DNA of 64,000 nt from Lobosporangium transversale (taxonomy: Eukaryota > Mortierellomycota > Mortierellomycetes > Mortierellales > Mortierellaceae): assembly GCF_002105155.1 (NCBI RefSeq), contig NW_019028983.1:770001-834000 (forward strand), given 5' to 3'. The notes under the pieces are model-generated. The model worked only from the letters and a program-made list of their open reading frames with translations, searched no databases and was not told where the DNA came from. Below, one piece after another: positions 35,788 to 48,362 of this stretch. The stretch's first letter is position 1. The number at the start of each line of letters is the position of its first letter. Made by a program: the position numbers and the translations under genes.

Positions 35788-38242
35788 GAAAAGAAACGCC
35801 ATGTGCGCACCCAAGCAAGCACCCTCATTTGATAAATGGGCATGCACTCGCCCATTCCAACTATCGATTGTCCGTTCCGCCAACAGCTCGGTTCCTTTTT
35901 GCCACATTATGCTTCATTTGACGGCTCTATCAAGGAAAATAGTATAATAATAACGGCTCCTTCCTCTTCCACCAATGGCTGTGGTGTGTAGCCTGACCAA
36001 GAGATTTCATAAAAGTCAAAGTTGGAGAAGTCCTTTCCTTTTTTGTCCGCTCACTTTACCATTATCTCTTATTACTATCCTTTACGGATCAATGGCAGAA
36101 AATGTGAGTAAAGACGAGGCACTTTGCCAGATGCATTCCTAAGGTCAACATTGACATATCTCTCTCACTACCGAATCTAGATCCAATGATATCGCCTGTG
36201 TAAATCACCAGGCTTGAAAGATGTCGGTGTTGATCTCGAGTGATTAGAGCTGTCAGACAGAAATTCATTTTACAACGCACTGAAGATGAATTAACGAAAA
36301 CAAACTGTTTTTTACACATCACTCGCCTCATTATTACATCGGTCAACACTGCTTTAGGGCATAAGGTTTTATTTTACCCCCGGTTCAGATTCATCTCCAT
36401 CCCCGTCCAAGTTCCATAACCAATAGGAAGGAGGAAGTGAAGTAAAGAAAAAAAAATGTATTATAGACTCTTATAGCCATCCGGTTCAGGTTCTCTTTGA
36501 TCTTCTTACATTATCTGAATCAGTAAAAAAAGTCGTTGAACCTGTAATAGACTATCCAAAACAAACCTGCATAATGCAACCTTGTAATTGCACAGTCCGC
36601 TCAAAAGAAGAAAAAAATGAGACCAGCGGATTTCTGTGCATCAGTGGACATTACTATTTATAACGATATGATTAAACTAATGGAGACATGGTGTGGTCAT
36701 TGTTCATTGTGGACGTTCAGCGCCTATTGTTTTCCTCTTTGTTGTAATAGAATCATCATGCTAAAAAGGCACACCCATTCTGGTGTGTTTATCTTGATTA
36801 AAAGTGTCGTTCCATGAACATTCTCAGGGGTTGAAAAAACAGTCGAACACGATTCATGCAAAAAAAAAAAAAAAAAAAAAAAAAAAGACGTGCGCGCAAG
36901 CCATGCATTGCTTTTGCGGGGTATATTTCGATAGCCCTTCACCCCTTTCTCTCTTTCTTTCAAGGTAGTGGAGGTCTTCGTATCAAGATTTAGGATCGGG
37001 AACCGGGAAAAAATTAAGAAGTAAGTACAGAGCAACCCAAGATCTATTCTGCTCAGCGCGGGCATTTAGGGCCAGACTCTCCCTCGATGCAGGACAAGTT
37101 TTTTTTTAACAAACATGTAAGCAATTATGAGAGTCTCTCTGTCCGAAATGCCTTGCACATGCACCTAGGCCGTTTTTTTTATTATTATTACTTTTTATTG
37201 GGGTTTAGCGATTGCTCTTTTTGGGAAAAGCCAAAAAAACGTTATAGCTCATAAAAGTTGAGTCATTTATATAGCCATATGCCTTCTTTGAGGTCAATTT
37301 TATTAATATACATGGTTCAAAGCACTATAGCTTTGTAGATGTCTGCTTGATAGACGAGGGTTTTTCTGTTATTGCTGTTGTTGTTATTGTTCCGTTAAGT
37401 GATGCGCAAACTTTCGGCTGATCTGCATTCTCCATGAAGCAAGTCAACCAGTCAAAGCATAAAAATTTTCTTCCAGAGGCAGAAGGACAGCGCTTGCTCG
37501 CTCACTCGCTGAATGTTGAAAAGAGAGAAAAATGAGAAACGGAGAGAAAAGAAAAAAAAAAAAAGAGTGGAAGTGCGTGAAAGAGATAAGAGTATTCAAT
37601 GAGTGCACGTGACGCTCTATTTTTTGGGTAACGTGTGTATTATTTTTGTTGTATTGCATTGTGTGATGTTGTGTCCAGTTTTGTCGACCCTTTCATTCCA
37701 ATCATTCAACCATTGCCAATCACCATTGCATTCAAAAAAAAAAAAAATAAATAAATAAATAAATAAAATAAATAGAAATCTGTAAAAAAAGAAAGAGCAG
37801 GACAGTAGTGACTGCAAGAACAACGATATCCAGTCATCATATTTCTTTCTCTTACCACTTTCTCTTTTCACTTTCGCACTCTCTCTCCTGCGACAAATAT
37901 ATTTATTTTAGACTTGTTTGACCTAAAATTATAAAAGAGGTAAAGAAGCCACGTCAACTGCGATGTTTGGCTGTTTTTTTTCGATGAAAGGCGGGCATTC
38001 GGCATAATCAAGGGCCATCGTGATTCAAAAAGACTGAGGTCATCAAACAGGTTGTGTCTGACTCAGTCACTTACTCTCTTTTCGTGTTTTTTCTGTTCCA
38101 TCTGCCCTTTTTTTCAAGCAAGGACCAACTTTTCAACGCAACGCTACAGCCATTTTTCCTCGAGAACTCTGACCAACATTCACAACAGAAGGAACTAGTG
38201 TCTATAGCAAGACTGATTGAGTGACTTAAAATCAACCTCGGC
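35163..38242. other. 3.1-kb divergent spacer, RSR1 to PHO80-like cyclin
   Basis: No supported gene. The RSR1-proximal part is A-rich on the plus strand (35400-35560). A-tracts lie at about 35760-35787 and 36860-36885, and an A-rich TAAA repeat near 37735-37770. An ATG at about 36092 followed by a donor-like GTGAGT was examined, but no compatible second exon was found. The last about 200 bases are the cyclin leader. Such long upstream regions are common for regulated genes, but no specific site can be named. Confidence 0.5.
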
Positions 38243-39936
38243 ATGGACACACATGCATCAATGGCTTACTACCAGTCTGGCATGCAACAATACCCAAATG
38301 GAGGAACACCTGTTGGCTCTATGACTCCAATGTCAGTGGGTCCTATGGGATCTGGCACACAAGGATATACTATGAACCAGGGCCCAAACGGGTCATACGA
38401 TCCTATGGCGCCGACAAGTGTAAGCTACAGCGCTGCTCAAAACCATTCGGTGACAACAACGCCCATACCACTTCAGCACGCACATCACCAGCAGTATCAA
38501 CAACAGCAACAACAACAGCAGCAACAGCAGCAACAGCAGCAACAGCAGCAAGCATCTCAACAGTCGTACCAGAGTCAACAGCCAACACAGCAACACTACT
38601 CAACTTCGTACCAAAGTCAGCAGTCAACGCCTCAGCCTTATCCACCGCCCTATCAGAGCCAGCAACCAACATCCCAATCTTATCAAAGTCAACAATTCCA
38701 ACAACAACAACAACAACACCAGCACCAGCTGCCATCAACTTCGGTTTACCTTCAACCTCAACTTCATTCTCAGCCACCACAGCATCAACAAATCTACATG
38801 TCAACGCAATCGCAAAGCCAGCCGGTTACTTTTGCCCCAGCTCCAGGATATATGCCCCAATATCAGCAGCCATCTAGTGGGGCACCTTACATACAGCAGC
38901 AGCAGCAGCAACCTCCACAACAGCAACATACGCATCATCAACAGCAGCAGCAGCAACAGCAGTTACAAACCCAGCACCTTCAACAACAACTACAGCAGCA
39001 GCAACTTCAACAGCAGCAGCTGCAACAACAAATTCATGCCCAACAACGTCAACAAATTTTGGGTCCTACCATGGTGGCATCTCATCCAATGCAAACCCAA
39101 CCGCAGCCTAATACCCATCAGCAGCAACAGCAACAACAGCAACAACAGCAGCAATTACAAATGCAGATGATGCAAGCGCAACAGCAGCATCAAATTCAGC
39201 AACAACGCATGCAAGTAATACCGCCACAACAGCAGCAACAACAGCAACATACTTCAAATGACCCTTCTCGAGATACACGGAATGCGGGCACCATTGAAGT
39301 TGTTACAAATCCTCAAACGAGCACTCTCCAACTTGCAGAGTTTGCTTCGGTGATGGTCTATACCCTATGGCACACAAGGCCGAATATTAATGGTGCGTCA
39401 AGCAATGCCTACAATGTCGTGCCTCATCGGATAAGCGTCCCGCCATCCGCCGGACCAGCTTTCAAAAAGTTTTGCCTGAAGGTGATTTTTTTTTCTCCTC
39501 CTAATTTCTTCACGTAACATGTAAAATTACCTGTAATGCTTATTTAACCATCTTTTTTTTTTTTTTTTTTTTTTTTTTTTAGGTGCTAACTGCAACTCAG
39601 CTCTCGTCTTCAGTGATTTTGCTATCGCTCAAGTACATTCAAAAACTGCTCAAGAACAACCCCTCAATTCATGGACAGCAGGGCTCTGAGTTTCGATTGT
39701 TTACGGTATCACTCATGCTCGCCAACAAGTTCCTTGATGATAACACATTCACCAATAAGACGTGGTCAGACGTTACTGGAATTAATGTCAAGGAAATCAA
39801 TGTTATGGAGATGGAGTTTTTAAATCAAGTCCAGTTCAGCTTATTTGTTAGCGAAGCTGAATATCTAGATTGGCTCCACAGCCTTGAAACTTGGCTTAAA
39901 CAGCAGGGACAAGCTCAAGGGCCAGGTCAAGGATAG
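38243..39936 (+). CDS. PHO80-like (PCL-type) cyclin with long glutamine-rich N terminus
   Basis: Two exons, 38243-39481 and 39583-39936, join in phase to 530 residues. The first about 350 residues are Gln, Ser, Tyr and Pro rich with several polyQ runs and Q-rich repeats (YQSQQ). The C-terminal about 160 residues form the cyclin box of the Pho80/PCL family: LAEFASVMVYTLWH, SVILLSLKYIQKLL, EFRLFTVSLMLANKFLDD, NTFTNKTWSDVTGI and INVMEMEFLNQVQFSLFV. Such cyclins activate a Pho85-like kinase in phosphate, glycogen and cell-cycle control. The Q-rich extension is typical of transcription-linked cyclins in filamentous fungi, so a nuclear role is plausible. The intron's acceptor sits directly after a T tract of about 29 nt. 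Confidence 0.85.
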
Positions 39937-40252
39937 CTGAGATCTAGATGAAGGAAAGGGATGAGACGAATTATTTGAATCTACCTGTATGATTACGCAT
40001 GGGATGTTACGACTTGATTAAAAGAAAAAAGGAGACAAAAAAGAAAAATAGTAAAAAAACTCATACACCATACGATTTACACGGCAGCACCCATTTCATC
40101 CAAAGAGTACAGGAGGAGGAGTAACATAAAAATAATCCCCCGCAAAAGAAAAAAAAAAAAAAAAAAAAAAACTTAAACAGAGAATGTACGTCACATCCCA
40201 TTTTTCAGGTCCTTGGATGGCACCCAGATTCAGCCCCCCGGGCTGTGCATCG

Positions 40253-40285
<33 letters not shown>

Positions 40286-40687
40286 TTTTTTGGAGTAAAT
40301 ATCTCCAAAACTACATTGTGCGCAGCCCATCGCCATTGGCACCGCCACAACAATTTAGCCTTTTCTGTTCTTCCAACACACATTGTGTGAACTACTTTTT
40401 TATGGCTAGTATGCTGAGTCTTTGTCATGCATTTGGATTTTTCACCTTTTTTTTATTATTACTTTCTGGCGCAAAAGAAAATTGATTCATCAAAATACCT
40501 GCGACGGAATAAATATCCATTACGTTGAAGGCTAGAGCATTGGAAGTTAACAAATCGAATCACCTTACACAATACCCTCTCCTCGCTCTTTCAATAAACA
40601 AAACAAAACAAATAATAATAATAACAATAAAAAGCATGGTCTCATAATGTTAATTTGTGTTTTATGATGCATCTGAGCTTTTGATTT
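39937..40687. other. Convergent spacer, cyclin to GYP1
   Basis: A and T tracts (A near 40148-40170, T near 40254-40284) flank about 80 nt of mixed sequence that could pair into a hairpin. The 3' ends of both genes fall here. No gene is seen. Confidence 0.5.
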
Positions 40688-43146
40688 CTATTTTGATCCA
40701 CCAAGATGCATGGGAGACGCATGAAAAAGACTTTTCCACATGAACGCCTCGGAAAGCAAGAGTTCGATATCTTTCTCCTGCCAATCGTCCGTTGGTACAT
40801 CCTGTAGGAACAACATGATCTCCTGAAACTCCATTCTGAGCAGCTCTGCAGACCACTTTGTCAAAAACGCAGCACAAACGTAAAGATGGAATTCAGAAAA
40901 TCCATGTGGGTGCTCGGTCTTCAAATAACAATAAGCAGTAACAATAAAAAAAAAATATTAGAAAACATTCTTGACAGTTCTCAAATATATCTCTTCGTTT
41001 GATTGATCATTCAGCCATAAATGAACTGTCAGACTTACTAGATATGTATCCCACATTCGAATTGTGTGTTGCAAAGTCACCTCTCGCATTAGTAGGCAAT
41101 TCATCCACCTGAACGAGAATTGGATGAATTCGACATGTTCGGATTGAAGGTGGGCCGCCAGCGGCGCATCGATTCTACAAATTAACTCGCGCAGTTTCAC
41201 AATTTGTCTTTGAATACCCGGTTGCGCATGCGTGTAATTATCCTGAATTCCGTCCAAGAGTTTTGTAAGACACCAATAGCTATCCGCTTCTATAGCTGCC
41301 AAAATTTCTGTTGGTAGGCGTGAGATGTCATATGATTCCGGGTCTTGGTCCTCCTCAATATATGCAGTCAGGAAGACAAGAAAGAATGGTGTCACCAGGT
41401 CGTTGATGCCTTGGACATAACTACTTGCAGGATGCCTAATTGCCCAGCAATAAAGAATCCTTTCGAGACACTATTACAAGCATCAAAAAACCATGAGTTA
41501 TCAATAATAAACTCGTACCATTTTTTGTTGTAATTGATGTAATGCTAAACAACATGGGCTTGTAATTTATTTCCTTTATTTTATTTACTTTTAAGAAAAA
41601 ATGGAAAAGAAAAAAGAAGAAAGGAAAAAAAATATAAAAAAAAGAAAAGCTTACCCGTTGAGTTGTTTGGTTCTGAAAGAGGGCCATCTTTGGGTTCGTT
41701 CTTGGTACATCGATGAAAACTTGATGCCAAATTGTCTGGTCAAGGCCCTCGATTCCTCGTGCAAACGTCTGCTGTACTCCGTCTTGATACTCTTTCCGCT
41801 TCCGCTCTAGTGCTAAATTTCTGCGATCCGAATTGCAAGGCAAATATCCTACTAGTAACTGCCATACAATAGGCCGGATTGCTGTAGGCACGCCGGACCA
41901 CGAGTGCTTCCGAAGGTCTTCCAAATCAACTACAGACTGCTGCAAGATCTCCTTAAATTTGAGGAAACGTGCTTTCTGCTTACTCCTCTGAAGCACGTAC
42001 ACCTGATCTGTTTGATGCTCGGTTCCGATCAAATGAAGGTCACCCATTGCAGACTCGTAACTCAATCCCTTGAGAATTAAAAGTGGATCTAGCAACAATA
42101 AACAGAGCGAGAGAGTATATATCTGATCCCTTGATCAACCATGCAGCAAGTTTCCCATGATATTCTTTTTTATTTTTGAAGTCCTGCACCTTACCTAGCA
42201 GAATACTGCGCGCATTGGACTTCATACCCTCAATAGCACCTGAGGCTATTGCACTACCAGATACTAATGTTTCGGGTTTCGGCGATGAATCTCTTTTGTT
42301 AATATCTTGGGTTTTAATCCCTGATATTGATGAGCTGATGTCTGCTTTTGATGTCTGGACTGACAAAATTGCTTCTAATGACTCTGAGAAGCTCTGAGAT
42401 GCATCGGCTGTGGTTTTGATAGGTGTTCCTACGGGCGTATCCTGTTCTGTATCTTCCTTAACGTCCTGTGCTGGTAAAGTCTGGTATCCTGACAACTCGG
42501 GGTTGCTGTCATAGTCTGCAATGGATGAGTGATCGTGTGGCCATGAGCTAGTGTCCAGTTGTAACGCCCTGTTAAATAAAATTAACAATAAAAATTACAG
42601 TGATATAAAACATGGTACAAAAATAATCTGAGACCATTAATAACAAATATTAAAGTCAAAAATACCTATCATTATCCACGCTATCGAAATGACCAATGTC
42701 ATTCCAGGACCTATTTTTTACCTTAAACGCTCCACCTCCATTACTGAGGTTGCATGAGAGTATTGAGCACCAAAAACCATATTCCCTGTCACACCCATCT
42801 TGCCTTGGACAGGCTTGACTCTAAAAGTAATGGTGATCATGACGAATATAACGACCATTTTGCGTAAGAAAATTAGTATCTTGCTTCCTACAGAATCAAA
42901 TCAATTTCCAGCTTTACAAATCTAGATGTAGCTTTATGATACTTACGACCCAGGGTGTTTAGTGATATGACGCTTCCAGAACCCTACTCTAGAAACAGTA
43001 GTGGAGTCATGAGCACACAGGTAGATGAAGAGGAGCAGGAGGAGGTTAAAAATTGTCCTCTGCTTCCTTAAAAGGCCGAACAGAAATATAACCCATCGAT
43101 ACGCGAGCTATTCTTTTTTTTACCTTGGTGTAGCAGAGAAATCCAT
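40688..43146 (-). CDS. GYP1: Rab GTPase-activating protein, GYP1/TBC1D22 type
   Basis: Eight exons on the minus strand: 43146-43124, 42988-42947, 42820-42722, 42710-42666, 42568-42195, 42088-41655, 41470-41039 and 40918-40688, giving about 559 residues. The N terminus has the TBC1D22 signature (VGFWKRHITKHPGSVKPVQG, VFGAQYSH). The TBC domain includes LRKHSWSGVPTAIRPIVW, the arginine finger segment HQVFIDVPRTNP, and the glutamine finger in HPASSYVQGINDLVTPFF, so both catalytic fingers are present. DSYWCLTKLLDGIQDNYTHA and FSEFHLYVCAAFL follow. GYP1 acts on Ypt1/Rab1 at the Golgi. Exon 4 is separated from exon 3 by only 11 nt (GTAAAAAATAG, 42721-42711), which is too short for a normal intron; without removing it the frame stops at once. 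Skipping exon 4 (45 nt) would also keep frame. Confidence 0.9.
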
Positions 43147-43539
43147 CTCAAAGAGAAGTGAATGAGTGCCAGGGAAAACGCACTTTTTAAATAATTACGC
43201 TTTTGTTGGCAGTATAGTAGGCGATAGAAATAGGTCAGTCTTTATGGTAAGAAGGCGAGAATGAGCAAACGATTGTCACAGAGGAGCTTAAATGAGAGAA
43301 AGAGAATGATGACAGGCGACAGACAGGTGACTGTTTCGAATAAACATGACAAAGTTACACCTATTCGCTATTGTCTCTTCCTCTGTCATTGGTTCTGTTG
43401 GCTCGTTTAAAGGACAGCAGCAAAGGATCAAGCAATCATCAAACAACAACTAGAACGGCAACAGCATCTTCGAGTCTCTGACCAAACTATCTTCATTCAA
43501 CCAACAAGGAACTCCATCAAGTAAAGAACAATTCCAAGT
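43147..43539. other. Divergent promoter between GYP1 and SEC20
   Basis: A 393-nt spacer separates the two starts. No clear TATA box is seen. Both genes act in ER-Golgi traffic, so co-regulation is possible, but this is inference only. Confidence 0.5.
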
Positions 43540-44871
43540 ATGCCACCAATTCCACAGACATTACCTCACACCATCCAGATGCAAATTGATGCTCTGAGGA
43601 AAGAGTACCACATACTTGACGGCCACATTAATAAACTCAGGAATCTAACTGGAGGCACCATCACTGTTCAGCAAGAGCTTGTTCGCACTGCACGAGAGGA
43701 GTCTAAATCTATCGAAGCAAAAATTGAGGTATTTTTTTTTGACTACCGTTTCTGCCTTATGTTCTCCTATTCCTTATTCCAGTAGATTCACCGCCTTCAT
43801 AACGTCGTCTATTTAGGAGTTGAGGTTATCGTCAGACGAGCAGGATAGGGAAGCAGATCGAATACTTATTTTGACTATGCTGAAGAGTATGGAAGCACAA
43901 TTCAAACAGTATGTAAACGTGATTGCAATACGAAAATCACATCACCAATTGATAAAACCTTAAAATGAAATGAAACGCGTTACCTAGGATTATTTTTTAT
44001 CTTTTTTTTTTTTTTTTAGACAACAACAAGCACTACGACAAGCGATCCTGCATTCTAAACAAACAATCGATAATGAAGCAAAGAATGAAAGACAGCTGTT
44101 ACTCAGCGGTTCCAAGTCTGCAATAGAGATCAGAAGAAGGGGCGCTTCCAACAACATGAACGAATATCTATTGAATACAAGTAAGGAGCAGAACGAGAGT
44201 TTGAACAGGACTCTAAAACTTATGCAGCAGGAAGTCGAGCGCACTGCACATTCAGCTAAAATTATTGGTAAGCTTCATATGTACATATACATATATTTTA
44301 TTATTTTTTTATAAAATGCTCCATATATAAATTGATCTCATATATTTGGTGTGTTTTAGATGACTCCTCAAAGACCCTCAGGACTACAGTAAATGAGTAT
44401 CAAACATATGATGAAGTACTTAAGCGTGGCAAGAATCTCATTACCAAACTTAACCAAGCTGATTGGACAGATCGACTATTGATCGGATTTGGGCTGCTGT
44501 TGTTTTCACTGGTTGTTATGTACATCCTTAAAAAGCGCATTGCAGACCGCGGAGTATCCCTAATCAGTTATTTCCTCATGCCTATCCGGTGGATGTATTC
44601 CATCCTAGTTCCATCCCTGAAAATCCCTCCAATGGCCTCTACAACGCCGTTAACAGAACCAAAATCCTTAGTAACTACATTGGATTCCATTGAAAAAAGC
44701 CTTCGCCCAGCAGTCACAGCATTAACAGAGCATCTAGAAAAAGCAACTGCAACATTAAGTGCCCATTCAACCAGTACAACAATCCTAAAGCAATCTGCCC
44801 CCACTAGCTCGCCTCAGGGCCTTTTAGGAGTTTTGGATGCAATTTTTGGGGAGCCAGATATCTACCTGTAA
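43540..44871 (+). CDS. SEC20: SEC20 (BNIP1-like) SNARE of Golgi-to-ER transport
   Basis: Four exons, 43540-43728, 43817-43908, 44020-44267 and 44360-44871, join in frame to 346 residues. The N-terminal part is helical coiled coil. The Sec20 SNARE region runs to about residue 215: LNTSKEQNESLNRTLKLMQQ, EVERTAHSAKI and LRTTVNEYQTYDEVLKRGKN, with LITKLNQADWTDRLLIGFG just before the membrane. One transmembrane helix spans about 216-234 (LLIGFGLLLFSLVVMYIL). A lumenal tail of about 110 residues follows. Sec20 is the Qb-like SNARE that with Ufe1, Use1 and Sec22 receives COPI vesicles at the ER, with the Dsl1 tether. The yeast protein ends in HDEL; this one ends IYL and lacks that retrieval signal. 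Confidence 0.88.
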
Positions 44872-45738
44872 CTGAGAATTAAAAAATAAAGGATATTATA
44901 ATAAAATAATGATGATAATAAAAATAAAAGGAATGAATATAGCATACAAGAAGACTATCTCTTTGTCTTAATGTATTGGCTATGGAATAAAGAATACTAT
45001 TCGAATAAGAAACCATTTATATCTCTTCAGCCAGTGCCTGGGTCGTCTAGTGCTGATGGCTCGCGCAAGGTAGCCCTACTTGGACCTGACATGGCCTTTA
45101 GAGGGTTCTGGTGATCTACGATAATATCCTTACAGCTGTGTGAAGTGCAAATATTCCCTTGTGCATTTTGATCTTCACATTAGATCAGCATGAAGTGATC
45201 TGACCGTCTTTGCTCGCTTTGCAGCCGGTTTATTTGCTTCATATTTCTTGTAGCTTACAGCGTAGCTGCATGCTAGGCTACCTGGGACAACGAAAGATGA
45301 AATGACATCTTTTTATCTTTTGTATATGTAATTATTTGTATCTCAACTCTTGAATGAAACCAGATTTAGACTAAAGTGGTCTGGTAGTCAGAATCAGATG
45401 CGACACATACGATCAATTGAGGGGCTGATCATAGCTTATGTCCTGTAAGGCGCCATGAGGTCTTTCGCTTGACTCTCTTTCAAATATACTTGATCATATC
45501 CACTCATGAAGCGGTACTCTTGCTTCTCGAGTGATTTGTATTCTGTGTATTTAGGGTTTTATAACCTGGCAAGTCAACGACCGAAGGCGGCAATTGGATT
45601 TTGGAGAACAGTCATCAACTATTGCAGCAGTTCAGCACATGTTTCGATCGGTTGCTTCATGTTCACCAATATTGTATAATTTATAAAGATTTAGTATTAA
45701 TAATAAACGGAATGGTAAAGGCTATAAAGATCCAAGCA
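44872..45738. other. Spacer at the edge of the transposon-rich region
   Basis: After the SEC20 3' end (AATAAAG near 44886) no gene is seen. Sequence composition changes here to the mixed, motif-poor type that continues to about 52 kb and is probably old repeat DNA. Confidence 0.4.
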
Positions 45739-46722
45739 CTATGTGGTTGAAGCTACCATGGTGATCCTCGTTAGATTCAAAGACTTGACTGTCCTCTTGC
45801 ATTTCATTCCTGCTTGATTGCTGGTTCCTGACATTTTTCTTGGGTGCGGTCGCATTTCCTTCCAAATATGAATGCTCTCATCCACAAATCTCCCCACTAC
45901 CTTTTTCTTGCTTTCATCATAATACACTACGAATCCTGCGAAAATAACGGGAAGCGGCTGTCGAGGAGGTTGGCTCACAATACCGCCATTGGACTTTACC
46001 CACCGATCGGTGGAAGAATGGTCTAAGTGATAGTATGCTTCATCAAGGAAGAACTCAGGCCAAATGGGTACGAGTTGATCATCGATCTTCCTGGGGTTGG
46101 AGAAACATTTCACAAAATAGGTTTTCCGGAGCTTTATGTTAGAAGGACGACCATGCGTAATGGATCTGCAAACCCCTTTCCCCCAGTAAAGCCCCCTTCC
46201 CCCAGTAAAGCCCCCTGGGCGCAAATAGCGGCGTGCAGTTGATTTGGATAATGTGTTGCCATGAACCTCTCTCAACTCATTTTTTCGTCCGTTCTTTTCT
46301 TCCACGAAATGCTCGGGATGGTCTCCCTATACCCTTGCTCGGCCTCTGCAATACACCAGTCTTCGAATAGTTGTTTGCAGCGAGGCACGTATTAATACCT
46401 GTTAGGATTAGGAGCTGGTTCTTTGTACGGTATTCAAGTATCTTTAGCCATTCGTGGAGCTCCGGTGACGCTTCCATATGGTTTGCATAGGGGTGTACAA
46501 GAAGACAGTACTCTGGATCAAATCGCACACACTTTTTGTCGTTCTGGGGCTCAAGTCTCCTCCCCTTACTCGTCTGCTCTTGGGTAATGAAATCGGATAC
46601 TTGGTCCTGTTCCTGAACAACACAGTCAAGTGACTGATCAACAAGGTATTATGGGGGCGAAGAGATAAAAGGTTGCATTCTCGAAGGTTTGGATGCCCAA
46701 ATAGATGTACAATCGAACACAT
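45739..46722 (-). mobile_element. Decayed DDE-type transposase remnant
   Basis: Overlapping minus-strand frames at 46722-46444, 46528-46277 and 46305-45739 look like one gene broken by frameshifts. The last frame carries FFLDEAYYHLDHSSTDRW, like the second catalytic Asp block (LDES-H-H...W) of DDE_3/Tc1-like endonucleases, then LPVIFAGFVVYYDESKKKVV and SIHIWKEM, as in transposases common in Mortierella-type genomes. A 19-bp tandem duplication (46179-46216) lies inside it. No terminal inverted repeats were identified by eye. The element is surely inactive. Confidence 0.5.
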
Positions 46723-47050
46723 TTGATCAATCTGTTTCCAAAAACACTGGTTCGTGCGACACTGAACAACGGATCAATAGCCGTTTCCAAGTAAATACTT
46801 TCAAACCAGCAGAAACGTTCATCACTTGTGTCAATACTCTACAAAAAGATCATACAGCTTCACAGCGATGGCGCGACTAGGGTACAGAGGAAAATATCTA
46901 TGCATACGGGCATGCACAGTATACCGATATATCCGAGGTTTGCTTCCAGGATAAAGATCCCTCTTTTATGCCGGAGCGGGAACCGTTATAAAAGTATGCT
47001 TGTTTGAATTTTGAGTGTCGCATTCCATTCCCCAAAGCGATACTACAGAA

Positions 47051-47461
47051 GCATCACCTGTACAATATCCCTCGGCTTCCCTTCGGAAATGTCTTCGTCA
47101 TGCAGGCTACGCCCTTTACTGGCCCGGAGAGATTGGCTGCCATCTATGGTTTTCGTGTATGGGAAGCTATTGTTAAGGTCTAATGGGATAGCTACGTAAA
47201 AGAGCTATCAATTGGCAGGCAACTTATTCAAGATAGGACTACCCTTTATCTCAAGAACAAATTCACAACTAAAGATCTTTCAATAGTCATGGCTACCAAC
47301 GCTTTCGACATGAGGAACAGAGCTCAAGATTGGCGTTTCCTGCATGTGGAATATATTCTTTATGACTGGACTCGATCCTTTCGAGAACACCATATCCCTA
47401 TCAATCACTCGACGTTGCGCTTGCTGATACAGGATGTCCACATCTCGTGGTGCGCTAAATA
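47051..47461 (+). pseudogene. Unidentified pseudogene with one in-frame stop
   Basis: A single frame of about 137 codons, from HHLYNIPRLPFGNVFV through RDRTTLYLKNKFTTKDL-like text to INHSTLRLLIQDVHISW, is interrupted only by TAA at 47181-47183. Residue content is protein-like throughout (MQATPFTGPERLAAIYGFRV; FDMRNRAQDWRFLHVEYILY). There is no flanking start or splice model. I do not recognise the family; a transposon-encoded or repeat-family protein is likely from the setting. Confidence 0.4.
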
Positions 47462-48329
47462 AGTTCCTCTGTTAGATCCTCAGGGCAAAGGGCTCGCCTA
47501 GAGTGGGGATTAAAGGTACAGATTTGGCAAGAGAAGGCCTTATAGTATTACATGACAGTTGAGATAGCTTCTTCAGAATATATATAGGGATCCCATATGT
47601 GTATCTAGTTCCATAAACTTCTTTCAATAAATCACTCGCTCGACACCCTAGCCTTGATATTATCTGCCTCACAGACTCATAGTCCTGATCTTTATTTGAG
47701 GCGTATTCTTCTGTATGATAAATATATACGGATACGTGAGGGCCTTGCATTAACAGCCTAACAGAATACCAGATACTGATCAACTGCGGGATTTAATTTA
47801 TGATTGTTGCCAAAAAAAAAAAAAAAAAAAAAAAAGCTTAGTCATCTACTAATGAAGGATTTTAAACGATTTTTTTCTTGTCTTGTCTTTTGATGGATCG
47901 TCTGTAACATCTGGTGCCTTGCCAACAGAACAGCAAACGCCTCCAATTCACGTAAGCAGTCCCCTAACTAAGACTGGTTTGCTTCACGAAACATGAAGAT
48001 TCATAGATGAACGTCCGCCATCGACCTTAGCTACACGAAGGGTGAGCTTCACCATCACAGCTTCTTACCAACAGCCATATAACCCGGATGAATGACAAGT
48101 AAACTCCGTGAAAGTCTTTCGCCCTCTAGTCTCGTGTCAAGGAAATACCCGAATTAGACCACTTGCAGTCGATGGACTCCCTCTCCCTTCGCACGATTCT
48201 TCCGTCTTTATCCAATACCGGTCAACAGTTGCTCTATATCCCTTTTTTTAATGGTTTAATCCGCATCGTTTTTTGATGATATGTGAGTAACAGCAATCAT
48301 GGTAGTTATTAAAGTCGCGTCACTTATTC

Positions 48330-48362
<33 letters not shown>

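Noticed and set aside
36092-36110. Possible first exon ATGGCAGAAAAT with GTGAGT donor
   Set aside because: No acceptor downstream gives an open, protein-like second exon.
38393-39170. Leu/Val-rich minus frames and an Asn/Ser-rich plus frame over the cyclin polyQ region
   Set aside because: Shadows of the trinucleotide repeat.
12610-44871. Rab3GAP2, ROM2, RSR1, GYP1 and SEC20 as a functional traffic/GTPase gene cluster
   Set aside because: They are spread over 32 kb on both strands among unrelated genes; chance co-location is the simplest reading.
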